A stretch of 33,461 nt of DNA, from positions 1 through 33,461 of IMG/VR virus record IMGVR_UViG_3300025732_000152, one strand, 5' to 3'. Numbering within the stretch: position 1 is the stretch's first letter; the number at the start of each line of letters is the position of its first letter. Source of the stretch: a virus. Below are positions 15,101-22,156 of this stretch, piece by piece. The translations under genes were made by a program, and so were the position numbers. The notes under the pieces are model-generated. The model was not told where the DNA came from and did no database searches. It was given only the letters and a program-made list of their open reading frames with translations.

Positions 15101-18100
15101 TTGGCACCTTGCTTGTCAAACTCTTTTTGTAAGCCTTTGACAACTACTTCCTTGGCGCGAGAGAAGGCCAGGATGTCACGCATAGACGTAGCCATGTTTT
15201 CGGCTGTGGCTTTGTCTACGCTGGTTTCCTGCGTGTTGTAAGAGACACCTGCGAACGTGCGCTCGCGGCGAATGTACTGGCCAACCTGAGTCAGCATACG
15301 GGCCACGGTCTGCTGCATCGGAATTCCACCAGCCTTGATGGCTTCTGCCAGATCAGAAATCTTATCCACAGCCAGGCTCATGTCCGTGCTGGAATAAAGA
15401 TCCATCACGTCAGGACGTTTGGCATACGTAGCCGAGGAGAAGAATGTGCCGAATGCTTTACGGACCAAGTTACGCACAAAGGATGCGCGCCCGGTCACCA
15501 GGCTTTCACCCGCTTTGGCCTTCTCTCTTTGTTCTTTGGTTCGAGCCTGGGTCTCACCAGCACCGCCAGCGTTGTGGCTCTCGTCAAAGATCATGTAGTT
15601 GCCAGCGGCAAACTGATTGATAAATCTCTGACGCTCGGTCTCTTTGCCTCTAACCGTTTGTAACTGGTTATACGTAGTGAAAACTACTTTGTAATCACCC
15701 AGGCTATCGTTTTGCTGCATCTTCTTGAGAACAGCATCCATCTCTGCACCGCCAGTTTTTGGAGGTCTGAGGGTTAAGTTGTTCTCAACAATCTCCCCAT
15801 TAACCTCTCGCAAAAGGGTATAGGGAATCGTTTCGTCATTGTTCGTAATCAGGATATTGGGCTTAGCTGTATCCAGGCCAAGCTCTTTGGTCATCCCGAT
15901 ATCGTCCAAGTCCCGGATCATGTCCGAGTACAGGTTGGGCTTCTCGGTCACAAAGAACGGAATCTTGTTGTTGATCAGCGCGTAACGGATCATCCCAGCC
16001 ACAACACGGCCCTTACCCACGCCGGTCTGGTCGCCAATGATGAAGCCTTTGCCGGCCTCTGCGTTGTAGATGGCCAGGGCTAGAGCATCAACCTGCTCAG
16101 CAGAGAACAACACCCGAACAGTCTCAGGATCCATTTCCAGAGACTCAGCAACGTAGTTATCCAGATCTCCGACCGAGCTCTCAATCTTGGCTAGAGAGTT
16201 TTCAATCGATTCAGCCATAGCCTTGGGAACCAGGGTTCCAATAGAGCTGGCTTTAGAGTGGGGATAGTAAGCAACCTGGTTTTCCGTCTCGGTCTCCAGG
16301 CCGGCACGGTCTGCTAGGCCAGATCCGACACGTTCACCTGAGACAACGCTAACTCCACCCAGCTTGGGAAGTCCACGTCCTTCAGCGCCTGCTTCGCCGG
16401 CTCGCTTGGCCCGCTCACCTGCGCCGGCCACTGGTTCTCCCTTTGCTCCACGCTCAGATACGTCAGCAGGTTTAGGTTGTACTTCACCAACGCCTCGCCC
16501 ACTTGGTTCGCGTTGTCCACGCTCGGTAGGTCTAGCCTCCGACACGCCTCGTTCGCCGCCTCCAGCGGGTTCTCTTCCTTCAGCGCTAGGTCCGCCACTC
16601 GGTCGCTCAGCGCCTCGACCCACTGCTTCTCGCTCAGCTTCCCGCTCGGCACTAACACCGACGTCAGCTCCGGCGGGGCCACGATCTTCTCGGGATACCA
16701 TGGGTTCATTTAGCTTCTCCTTCAGTTGTTCGTATGTGGTGATGAGCTCTGGCAGGTCAGCTGCAGGCAGATCGCGGGATGACTTGCCAACCCCATCAAT
16801 CACGATCACATCAACGGGATAGGTGGTGCCCTGCTTGGCGTACATGTTGCCGCCGGCAGTGAAGTGATCCACAACGTTGTACAGGTTGTACAGCTCGTAA
16901 TAGAAGTCACGCTTGGCACGGCCTCTGTAGCCCTCGCGGCGTCCCTCTTCGGTCGTAGCCTGGACACCGCCAACAATCAAGACAGCACGGCCGTCTTCCT
17001 TCATCCCAACCAAAGACTTCAGGACAATGTCGTGGTCGATGTTGCTGATCTCACCAGCCTTGCCAAACGGCGGGTTGGCAATAACAACATCAAATGCGTT
17101 GTTCTCAATGTCCATCTCCAGAGCATTACCCTGGGTAATGTCTGCGCCAGGCATGATGGATTTCAAAGCCTCAAAGCGACCCTTGTCCAGCTCGTTGGCT
17201 GTAACTTTGTCCGGGTTAGCCGCGATCAACAGCATGCCGTTGCCTGCAGTGGGCTCAAGCACGCTGGTTTTGTTGGTGATTCCAGCCAGCTCAGACGCCA
17301 CATAGGCCAGAGGGGCGGGCGTGGAGTAAGCCTGGTTGGCTACGCTGGTTGAGCTACGTACAGACAGATTTGGCTGGCGATCATAAAGGTCCACCAACTT
17401 ATCAAAAATGTCTTGAGGATTCTTGCCGTCTTTGACGATCTGACGAGCGGCAATAACTATCCCTGCCTCAATGGCTTCATCGGCTTTCTTGGCACCCTCT
17501 GTGCCCGGACGTGCATCAACATTAAATTTGTTGGTCAAGAACATGCGCGCAGCATTGATGTTGCCAAACTCATTGCCTTCCAGGAAGTGGTCAGCAATCG
17601 CCTGAGGATTGACGGCAGGAGCTTCTGCCAGACCTTCCATCGACTCAACAGCGATGACTTCTTTCTTGGAGCTAGCGCCCTGATCCTGGTACTTGCCGGC
17701 CATGCCAATGTAGGCACCCTGCAAGTGATCTAGAGTGATCTGGTCAGCAGCTTCGTCACCCAGCTTGGAACGGATCGTGTCCATCACAAACCGGGCAGCT
17801 TCCTTGAACTTGATCTTTCCAAGGCGGAAGGCTGCATCCATGATCCTGGTCAGGATCGGCATGAGCTTTTGCTCTTCCTCGGGGACGATGTTCATGCGAC
17901 CAGGCTTGGTCAGAAGCATGGACAGATCGCCGAGGGCGTCTTCCAGATCTTGCTTAGCCTTGGCTTTCTCGTCAGCTTCGGTAGGCTTGGCTTCAGGAGC
18001 TGCAGGCTCTACTGCTTTGGGAGCTGCGGGTTTTGTTGCGTTTATGGTTGCAGCGCGCTGAGCCTCTTGAAGAGTTCTAAACGTATTAGACGGGGATTCA

Positions 18101-20502
18101 ATTGCATCAGCATTACTGGCAGAAAAAGACTTTGGCCCAGTTTGTAAAACTTGTACTGATTGACCATTGATATCTTTTGTCCAGGTTTTTTGATTTTGAA
18201 AATTAGTTCCCTGTTTCCAGCCCTCCAGCGTCACTGCAGGCTTGGGAGCTTCAACTGCAAGGGCGGCAGGAGCTTCAGGAGCAGGAGCTACGGCAGGTGC
18301 CTTTGCGGCAGGTTGCAACACGTTTTCACGAATCATCGCCTCGGCTTCTTCGCCGGTCGGCTGTCTTGCACTGAGCCCGGGTGGCTTGATTTTGGTAAGC
18401 AAATCACGGCCAGATGGCGTCAAGATTCCTCTGCCGTTAATCATGCCACTTGCTAACAACACATCCTTGACAGGGCCATCTTTCAACGACTCGGTTGAAG
18501 CATCTTCCAGACCCATGTAGACCTGGATTGGTGTCGGTCCTACTGCTGGGGGTGTGGCAGGAGCTGGCGCAGCAGGAACAGGTGCCTTTGCTTTCTTCTC
18601 AAGATCAATTGCATATCTTGCGGCCTGCGCTTCGGCAACCTGACCAGTAAACCGACGAATACTGCCATTGACATATTGGCCTGAATCCGTGTCATAAAGC
18701 CCGGATCCATAACCAGAATCGGTTTTGAAAATGCGCGTCTGCATGCCGTCCGGCAAATCTGTCGAACGAATTACGCTTCCTACTGGAACGTCAGGCTGAG
18801 CTGGTTGCTCGGCGGCAGGCGTTACCGCAGGTGCGGCAGGCTCTTCCTTAACACCATTCTCAGTTAAGTAATCATTGATCCGAGAAAAACCAGACGGCGT
18901 TATTCCGCCTTTTGTTAAAGCATCTATCTGTTGAGTAATTTGTAGCCTTGTCTTTCCAGCAGACAAACCATCCTCAACAGTTTTAACTACCATCTTTCTT
19001 AGAAGAGCGGCGTCATCAGCTGATATTTCTTCATTTCTTGCGTTTTCCCTGGCGGGACCAAGAATGGGCCCAATACGAGCACTAAGCGGCTCAACCGCTG
19101 CAATAGGAGGCATTGCAGGGGGTGTAACTTGTTTCACTTCTGTCCCAAAAGTACTCACTTCTGGGGGTGTAACAGGCTCTGGTGTTACCTTTGGTTCTAC
19201 GGGTTTACCAGTAGAAACAGGCGGTTGTGCAGCAGGTCTTTCCTCTGTTTGAGCCAGGATCTCCCGCAGCATTTCGGAAGTATCTTGGGCCTCTGACGGA
19301 GCTGCTTGCGCCATGGGTTCGGCAGGCGGAGCAGGCGGGGCAGCAGGAGGCTCTGTGGGAGGCGCAGCAGCCTCGGGAGGGGTAACGGTAGGTGCAGGCT
19401 GTTTAAGCGCGCCAGGAAGGCCAGGAGTACGCAGGGAGCGTGCTGCCAGGGGAACTTCAACAGCCGCCCCTCCAAGCTCGCCCAACATCTCCAAGGCAAC
19501 ATCTTCCAGATCTACCTTGCCATAGGCTGCGAGCTGGCCACCGGCTTCAGAAATACCACCGCCCGCAATGTCGATACCAGCACCACCCAGGCCACGGCCA
19601 ACCTTCTGGGCAAGCGTGCGGCTGGCCATGATTTCGTTGGCACGGCTGGCCACTTGAGCCAGATCAGCGCCAGCACCAAGCTCAGTACGAGCCGCCTTGA
19701 TAGCAGCGTTCTTAGCCCCACCAGCAAACCTACCGCCGGCAAGCGTGGTAGCTGCGTCGATAGCAGCAGTGGTAGCGCCTTTGGTACGGGCGTCAGAGAT
19801 GGCTTGTTGCACAAACGCCTTGTCCTGCATCAGGGCCTGGACGTTACGCTCGGTCGGCTCTAGCCCACGGTTCTGCAGCTCTTTACCGATCAGGCCAATG
19901 AACTCAGAGCCGATCTCAACAGGGGCTTGGCCAGTGAATGCGCCGCCGATACCACCAACACCAGCACCAACGGCTGTCGCTCCTGGTAGAGGAATGGCCG
20001 CTCCAACCATAGCACCACCCTTACCGCCAGCCAACATGCCGACGATAGAGGGAACCATGTTTGCCGCCTGCTCAGCGGTCATGTACATCAAGCCCTTTGG
20101 ATTGGTAATGGCCTGACGCCCCACCTCATAGAGCATCTCGCCAATAGCCTTTGAGCTCTGCATGAACCCTTGAGCTTCTTCCCAGGCTTTGCCCTCTTCT
20201 TTGAAGGCACCCTTGATGTCTTTCAGCTCTTTGGGCTCATTGATCGCGGGCGTGGCTAGCTGCTCGGCAATTACGCGAGACTTACCGGCAACATCGCCGC
20301 CAGAGATGACGGCCGGGGCAACCTCAGCTGACGTTAAGGCTTGCTTACCACCCTTGACCAGGAGCTCGCCTACGTTGGATAAGAATCCAGGCTCTTTAGG
20401 AGGATTCTTGTGTGTGTAATTAGCCCACTGCCATGCCGTGTTTGGATCGGGGGCATCGACTTCATACGTTTTACCCCCAACATCAACTTCATAAGTAGGC
20501 AT
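9094..20502 (-). CDS. Giant polyvalent virion-type protein: methyltransferase, helicase, HExxH and LPD38-like regions
   Basis: This 3802-residue protein is the last gene of the late operon; GAGG lies before its ATG. It begins with MPTYEVDVGGKTYEVDAPD, then a Gly/Ala-rich hydrophobic region (about 150-330) and a Pro/Ala linker. An adenine-methyltransferase domain has EPTAGNG (about 1080) and NPPF (about 1143). An Arg/Glu/Gly/Pro-rich linker (about 1270-1400) precedes a strawberry-notch-type superfamily 2 helicase with GDQTGVGKGR (about 1493), DESHN (about 1638) and GRVHRTGQ (about 2040). HEVTHG at about 2725 and NPSEYW at about 2798 resemble a gluzincin metallopeptidase. Residues 3420-3600 resemble LPD38, and the end is a coiled coil. 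P1 DarB, a virion anti-restriction protein, combines methyltransferase and helicase motifs, so packaging and protection of injected DNA is a fair inference. Confidence 0.88.
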   Translation of the reverse strand: MPTYEVDVGGKTYEVDAPDPNTAWQWANYTHKNPPKEPGFLSNVGELLVKGGKQALTSAEVAPAVISGGDVAGKSRVIAEQLATPAINEPKELKDIKGAFKEEGKAWEEAQGFMQSSKAIGEMLYEVGRQAITNPKGLMYMTAEQAANMVPSIVGMLAGGKGGAMVGAAIPLPGATAVGAGVGGIGGAFTGQAPVEIGSEFIGLIGKELQNRGLEPTERNVQALMQDKAFVQQAISDARTKGATTAAIDAATTLAGGRFAGGAKNAAIKAARTELGAGADLAQVASRANEIMASRTLAQKVGRGLGGAGIDIAGGGISEAGGQLAAYGKVDLEDVALEMLGELGGAAVEVPLAARSLRTPGLPGALKQPAPTVTPPEAAAPPTEPPAAPPAPPAEPMAQAAPSEAQDTSEMLREILAQTEERPAAQPPVSTGKPVEPKVTPEPVTPPEVSTFGTEVKQVTPPAMPPIAAVEPLSARIGPILGPARENARNEEISADDAALLRKMVVKTVEDGLSAGKTRLQITQQIDALTKGGITPSGFSRINDYLTENGVKEEPAAPAVTPAAEQPAQPDVPVGSVIRSTDLPDGMQTRIFKTDSGYGSGLYDTDSGQYVNGSIRRFTGQVAEAQAARYAIDLEKKAKAPVPAAPAPATPPAVGPTPIQVYMGLEDASTESLKDGPVKDVLLASGMINGRGILTPSGRDLLTKIKPPGLSARQPTGEEAEAMIRENVLQPAAKAPAVAPAPEAPAALAVEAPKPAVTLEGWKQGTNFQNQKTWTKDINGQSVQVLQTGPKSFSASNADAIESPSNTFRTLQEAQRAATINATKPAAPKAVEPAAPEAKPTEADEKAKAKQDLEDALGDLSMLLTKPGRMNIVPEEEQKLMPILTRIMDAAFRLGKIKFKEAARFVMDTIRSKLGDEAADQITLDHLQGAYIGMAGKYQDQGASSKKEVIAVESMEGLAEAPAVNPQAIADHFLEGNEFGNINAARMFLTNKFNVDARPGTEGAKKADEAIEAGIVIAARQIVKDGKNPQDIFDKLVDLYDRQPNLSVRSSTSVANQAYSTPAPLAYVASELAGITNKTSVLEPTAGNGMLLIAANPDKVTANELDKGRFEALKSIMPGADITQGNALEMDIENNAFDVVIANPPFGKAGEISNIDHDIVLKSLVGMKEDGRAVLIVGGVQATTEEGRREGYRGRAKRDFYYELYNLYNVVDHFTAGGNMYAKQGTTYPVDVIVIDGVGKSSRDLPAADLPELITTYEQLKEKLNEPMVSREDRGPAGADVGVSAEREAEREAVGRGAERPSGGPSAEGREPAGGGERGVSEARPTERGQREPSGRGVGEVQPKPADVSERGAKGEPVAGAGERAKRAGEAGAEGRGLPKLGGVSVVSGERVGSGLADRAGLETETENQVAYYPHSKASSIGTLVPKAMAESIENSLAKIESSVGDLDNYVAESLEMDPETVRVLFSAEQVDALALAIYNAEAGKGFIIGDQTGVGKGRVVAGMIRYALINNKIPFFVTEKPNLYSDMIRDLDDIGMTKELGLDTAKPNILITNNDETIPYTLLREVNGEIVENNLTLRPPKTGGAEMDAVLKKMQQNDSLGDYKVVFTTYNQLQTVRGKETERQRFINQFAAGNYMIFDESHNAGGAGETQARTKEQREKAKAGESLVTGRASFVRNLVRKAFGTFFSSATYAKRPDVMDLYSSTDMSLAVDKISDLAEAIKAGGIPMQQTVARMLTQVGQYIRRERTFAGVSYNTQETSVDKATAENMATSMRDILAFSRAKEVVVKGLQKEFDKQGAKLAIEGEKTKVQSANFGSTMHNLINQMLLSLKAQDSVRHAIERLKAGEKVVMTVSNTMGSFLKSYADDMDLNVGDAVELSFKDLYNRYLEKQRIVTIKRPNGQREEYRLTDADLGPELTKQFNDIQKFIENAGFGSAPMSPIDYMHAELRKAGYKTEEITGRTMTLNYESGRPILTSRSANIKQRVKAVKNFNSGAVDVIILNQAGSTGLSLHASSKFKDQRKRHMIIVQPEVNIDTHMQMLGRVHRTGQVIPPAYSQMMADIPAEMRPAAILLKKMASLNANTTASRKSAVTAEGAVDFMNEYGGQVAQEYLRDNPEVYEALGGKKIMEIAEDPSEAGEEDIRKLTGYIPILSIKQQEEIYKDLVERYNDLIEREDSMGTNKLEAKAVDLDAKTIASVAITEDKGDPSVFARPAIMEKVDVKRTVKPYSKEEVERQVDENLISGSGNKKSELSVRHKAYVNAAVEKMEAEKEPDRVKIENFKSQNNAQYTHIKTVLTEFPIGTPVVVKHSKGMLVKGVVTDIQNKQKTKNPAAGSDWKMTIALADGDAKSISMTFSQIGSVYQLKRETETPWFNQETDKFEYIPMLDLFDKGATVRREKRWMVTGNILAGFAAVNNMGQIITYTKDDGTTAQGILMPRTFDFEKAQKNADVRLKNLAAVMDFFNTFGRNAEISTPDGNLRIAYMGGTEYRFVTPSSKREGGSFYLDKGLTDITGDLYKSGQIMRATVYDQDKANEAIQYLLADRGETLIAYNHKDEAREMFAPKIPLANVQPDVERESLDTTSNFVADRETLIRRYQSLRQKRGSIMRKFKKGEAGLNEQEEINTLDDVASQLKDEIAASKVKRTDAKNFFAQATKQWNEGNISDDVYAAIKTMYEKFPFVLEGLNLSVKQQPADSNAAGQFFSLARLVRLYKGTNGVQDPVTIRHEVTHGLEQMMTADAAADLIMDWTDKLGKAIKKEKSPKARAYFQAILEFFENPSIEAYKNAMGLMPSYDYYQYINPSEYWAVNAEKLMARKLGTAWDKFVLAAKRLFEGLKYMFGFDNQYVVHRIFNDIMTSKGERFTKAALNDYVEASVMGMLNLDENTRRNYKGKPAPLSVWDSPEKSKMDDWAYRWQDKHVDTKRVVQAVVKGIGEIADRFDAYLKETLYHGRVSKQTMDFLKRDFRPFIEKMDKMGVKVDEFEFYLQNRHAQEYNNLIAARNPGMPDAGSGIPTDDAIAYLNGLSKEEKAKYEELAKDIDKFVEGTQDMLVANGLETQERIDSWRDMFKHYVPLKRDPNELDFVNPSFGMGKGFAIKGDFSRTATGSLKTVVDILNNIALQREMAIVRSEKARVGRALYGMALQAPNPEFWMPINPDAVKNKKKLIAELQAMGLDPDTAENIFQQPRSPSIDKKTGLVQYRINPNVLNAENVFPVRINGKDRFIIFNPADERAKRMVKALKNLDANQLENGLDTVAELTRLIAAMNTQFNPVFGAWNFVRDVESAAVNLTGTPIADKRMEVVAGAIPALKAIYRDLRGKTPKDAEAKEWIDLYERFANAGGQTGYREQFTRAKDKATLVQREMARLDRSNVRRVAQSVADWLSDYNDAMENAVRLSAFKAGLESGMSEDRAAELAKNLTVNFNRKGSWTTNANAFYAFLNASVQGSARMAQLLFKRDDNGKISLTKGGKAVIAGGMMIGAMQAALLAFAGFDADEPPEFLKNKNLIIPNPFGQGYAIIPMPLGLNVFPNVARLVTEYALTQAGAMTGKRDLPKTILSIASAVLDAFNPLGSSGLIQTLSPTLSDPFFAIAENKDAFGRPISKENRATNPSPGWERSRDNASAISQGLAYGINYLTGGGKYGIGAFSPTADDIDYAFSQYVGGLGREVAKAAGFVKAKVEGEETPPYKVPILGKAYGETETPSAVSDKFYKNVTMLAELEGEMKRMREKRENLSEFMKDNPEYRFIQNANNLENQISKINKTIKEIQKRPETEQTKAQIERYKEQKQRMMNNFNERIKALQRQ
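16314..16709 (-). CDS. Possible overprinted gene inside the giant gene's linker
   Basis: In the +1 frame relative to the giant gene, an ATG at 16709 opens 131 codons starting MNPWYPEKIVAPPELTS. AAGGAG lies seven bases before the ATG, the same kind of site used by the small genes at the left end. The product has balanced, helix-type composition. The caution is strong: stop codons in this frame need a T in the second position of the giant gene's codons, which is rare in its Arg/Glu/Gly/Ala/Pro-rich linker, so the open frame is expected by composition. Its high GC at third positions (about 86%) has the same explanation. Only the start site argues for it. Confidence 0.25.
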   Translation of the reverse strand: MNPWYPEKIVAPPELTSVLVPSGKLSEKQWVEALSDRVADLALKEENPLEAANEACRRLDLPSVDNANQVGEALVKYNLNLLTYLSVEQRENQWPAQVSGPSEPAKQALKDVDFPSWVELALSQVNVSDLA

Positions 20503-20509
20503 GTTTACC

Positions 20510-22141
20510 TCATTGCTTCAAACGTACTGCGCCTGGCGGGGGGACAGATGCACCGCCTAAATCAACGCCGCCCATCTTAGCCATTGTCGCAGTAACCAGG
20601 GCCAGTTGTCGAGCCGCTTCTTTCTGAGAATCAGGATCAGGGTTCTTCATTGGATCTGCCATGGCTCTCAAGTTGTCAGCCAATGTTTTAAGCTCTGCCA
20701 ATGTCTGTTTATCCGGGGCCAAATAAGCATTTGGTTGCGTCACAGCCATCTGAGCTTCATAGTCAGTAGCCTTGGGATTGGCTTTCTTGTAGCTTGCAAT
20801 TGCCCTTTCAATACGAGCGTTTGCAGCCATTTGCGGGCCGGCATAAATGTTCGCAACTTTAACGGCATTAGCTTGTTTGTCAGCCTCAAGCACAGCCTCT
20901 TGGGCCAGCTTCTTGGCTTCTGCATCAGATTTATTAAGCTCTTTGGCGGCGTCATAATTGTCTTTATAGACCTTGTCAAACTCTGCTTTGCCAATCGTAA
21001 ACAGGTCTTTCTTCCAGCCACGCTTAACGTCAGAGATCTTGGCTTGGGTCTCAAGCATACTCTTGAGAGTCTCAAAGTCTTGCGTTTCAAGCTCACGTTC
21101 TGTAGCCCGCATACGTTCGCTGCCAAACACACCAGCTGCTGCCGAGGTAAGACCACGAGGAGCTGCAGCAATGTTTCGCATCAAAGCATCAAATCCCTTG
21201 TTCTCTTGCTGACGTTGTGCAATACGTTGACGCTTTGCTGCCAACTCATCGGCCAAAGACTGCAGGCTAGCAGTTTCAGGAGCACCAACAAACTTCTCAG
21301 CCTCTTCCCGAGCCAAACGCTCACGCTCATACGGATTCAGGTTCAGGCGGTCCAGTTGAACTTGTTTAACCTGAGATGCCTGCTCCGGAGTCAGAATGCC
21401 CATGGGCGCAGGCCGGGGCTGAGGAGGAGTTGCAGGCGGAGCAGAAGGAGGTGTAGGAGTATCCATCCGAACCTCAGGCGGCTTGGGATATCTACGCGCT
21501 CCAGCAATACCCTGGGGCAGGTCAGGGCCTCCAGGAGGAACTTGGCTCACAACGCGGGGGCGGTCTTGCTTGTCAGCCTCTGCTCTTGCGATAAGCCGCT
21601 GGATTTCCATCTCACGCTCTCGACGATCTCGTTCTTCTGGATCTTCTTTATCTGGACGTGGAGTATCACCACCTGTTTGGAATGCAATGATTCCACCACC
21701 AGCATAGTTACCCACATTCGATGGCAATTGATCCAAGCCACCCTTACCCTGGGCTTGCAAAGCAGCCAGTTGTTGCAACATCTCAGGGCTAGCCTCAGGC
21801 TGGTCTGCCGGTGGAGCCGTCGGGATAGGCTGTGGTTGGGGCGGTTGCTGAGCTTGCTGCTGAGCCTGCATCATGCGCGCTTGCAAAGCCTGCTTAGCCC
21901 GCTCCTGCAGGGTCTGAGCCACTGTAGGCATGTTGGCACCACCAGCCTGTTGGAGCTGGTTCATGGCCGCTTGTCTCTGGGCTGCGTCATTCTCCTCAGT
22001 CAGGATCTGAAGAGCCATCAACTCTGTCAGGTCAGGAGGCAAGCCAGGCTTGGCCTGTTGCTCTTTTTGAACACGTTGCTGCAAGGCCGCAGGATTCCCT
22101 TGAAACAGGGAGGCAATGCCATTTGCGCTGGGTTGCATCAT
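20510..22141 (-). CDS. Internal virion-type protein, Gln/Pro-rich
   Basis: The 543-residue protein starts MMQPSANGIASLFQG, with AAGGA before the ATG. The first 130 residues are Gln and Ala-rich and helical (LQQRVQKEQQ, RMMQAQQQAQQP). A glycine motif YAGGGIIAFQTGG near residues 145-157 is a signature of phage structural proteins encoded near tails. A charged and Pro-rich segment follows (160-245), then long amphipathic helices to the end. It has no enzyme motif. It lies between the 605-residue protein and the giant polyvalent protein, which suggests that all three are internal or ejected virion proteins. The gap to the giant gene is seven bases. Confidence 0.7.
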   Translation of the reverse strand: MMQPSANGIASLFQGNPAALQQRVQKEQQAKPGLPPDLTELMALQILTEENDAAQRQAAMNQLQQAGGANMPTVAQTLQERAKQALQARMMQAQQQAQQPPQPQPIPTAPPADQPEASPEMLQQLAALQAQGKGGLDQLPSNVGNYAGGGIIAFQTGGDTPRPDKEDPEERDRREREMEIQRLIARAEADKQDRPRVVSQVPPGGPDLPQGIAGARRYPKPPEVRMDTPTPPSAPPATPPQPRPAPMGILTPEQASQVKQVQLDRLNLNPYERERLAREEAEKFVGAPETASLQSLADELAAKRQRIAQRQQENKGFDALMRNIAAAPRGLTSAAAGVFGSERMRATERELETQDFETLKSMLETQAKISDVKRGWKKDLFTIGKAEFDKVYKDNYDAAKELNKSDAEAKKLAQEAVLEADKQANAVKVANIYAGPQMAANARIERAIASYKKANPKATDYEAQMAVTQPNAYLAPDKQTLAELKTLADNLRAMADPMKNPDPDSQKEAARQLALVTATMAKMGGVDLGGASVPPPGAVRLKQ

Positions 22142-22156
22142 GATTGATCCTTACTT

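Noticed and set aside
20606-22147. Plus-strand frame of 513 codons opposite the 543-residue protein
   Set aside because: Leu, Ser, Cys and Arg-rich shadow of the Gln/Ala-rich gene on the other strand.
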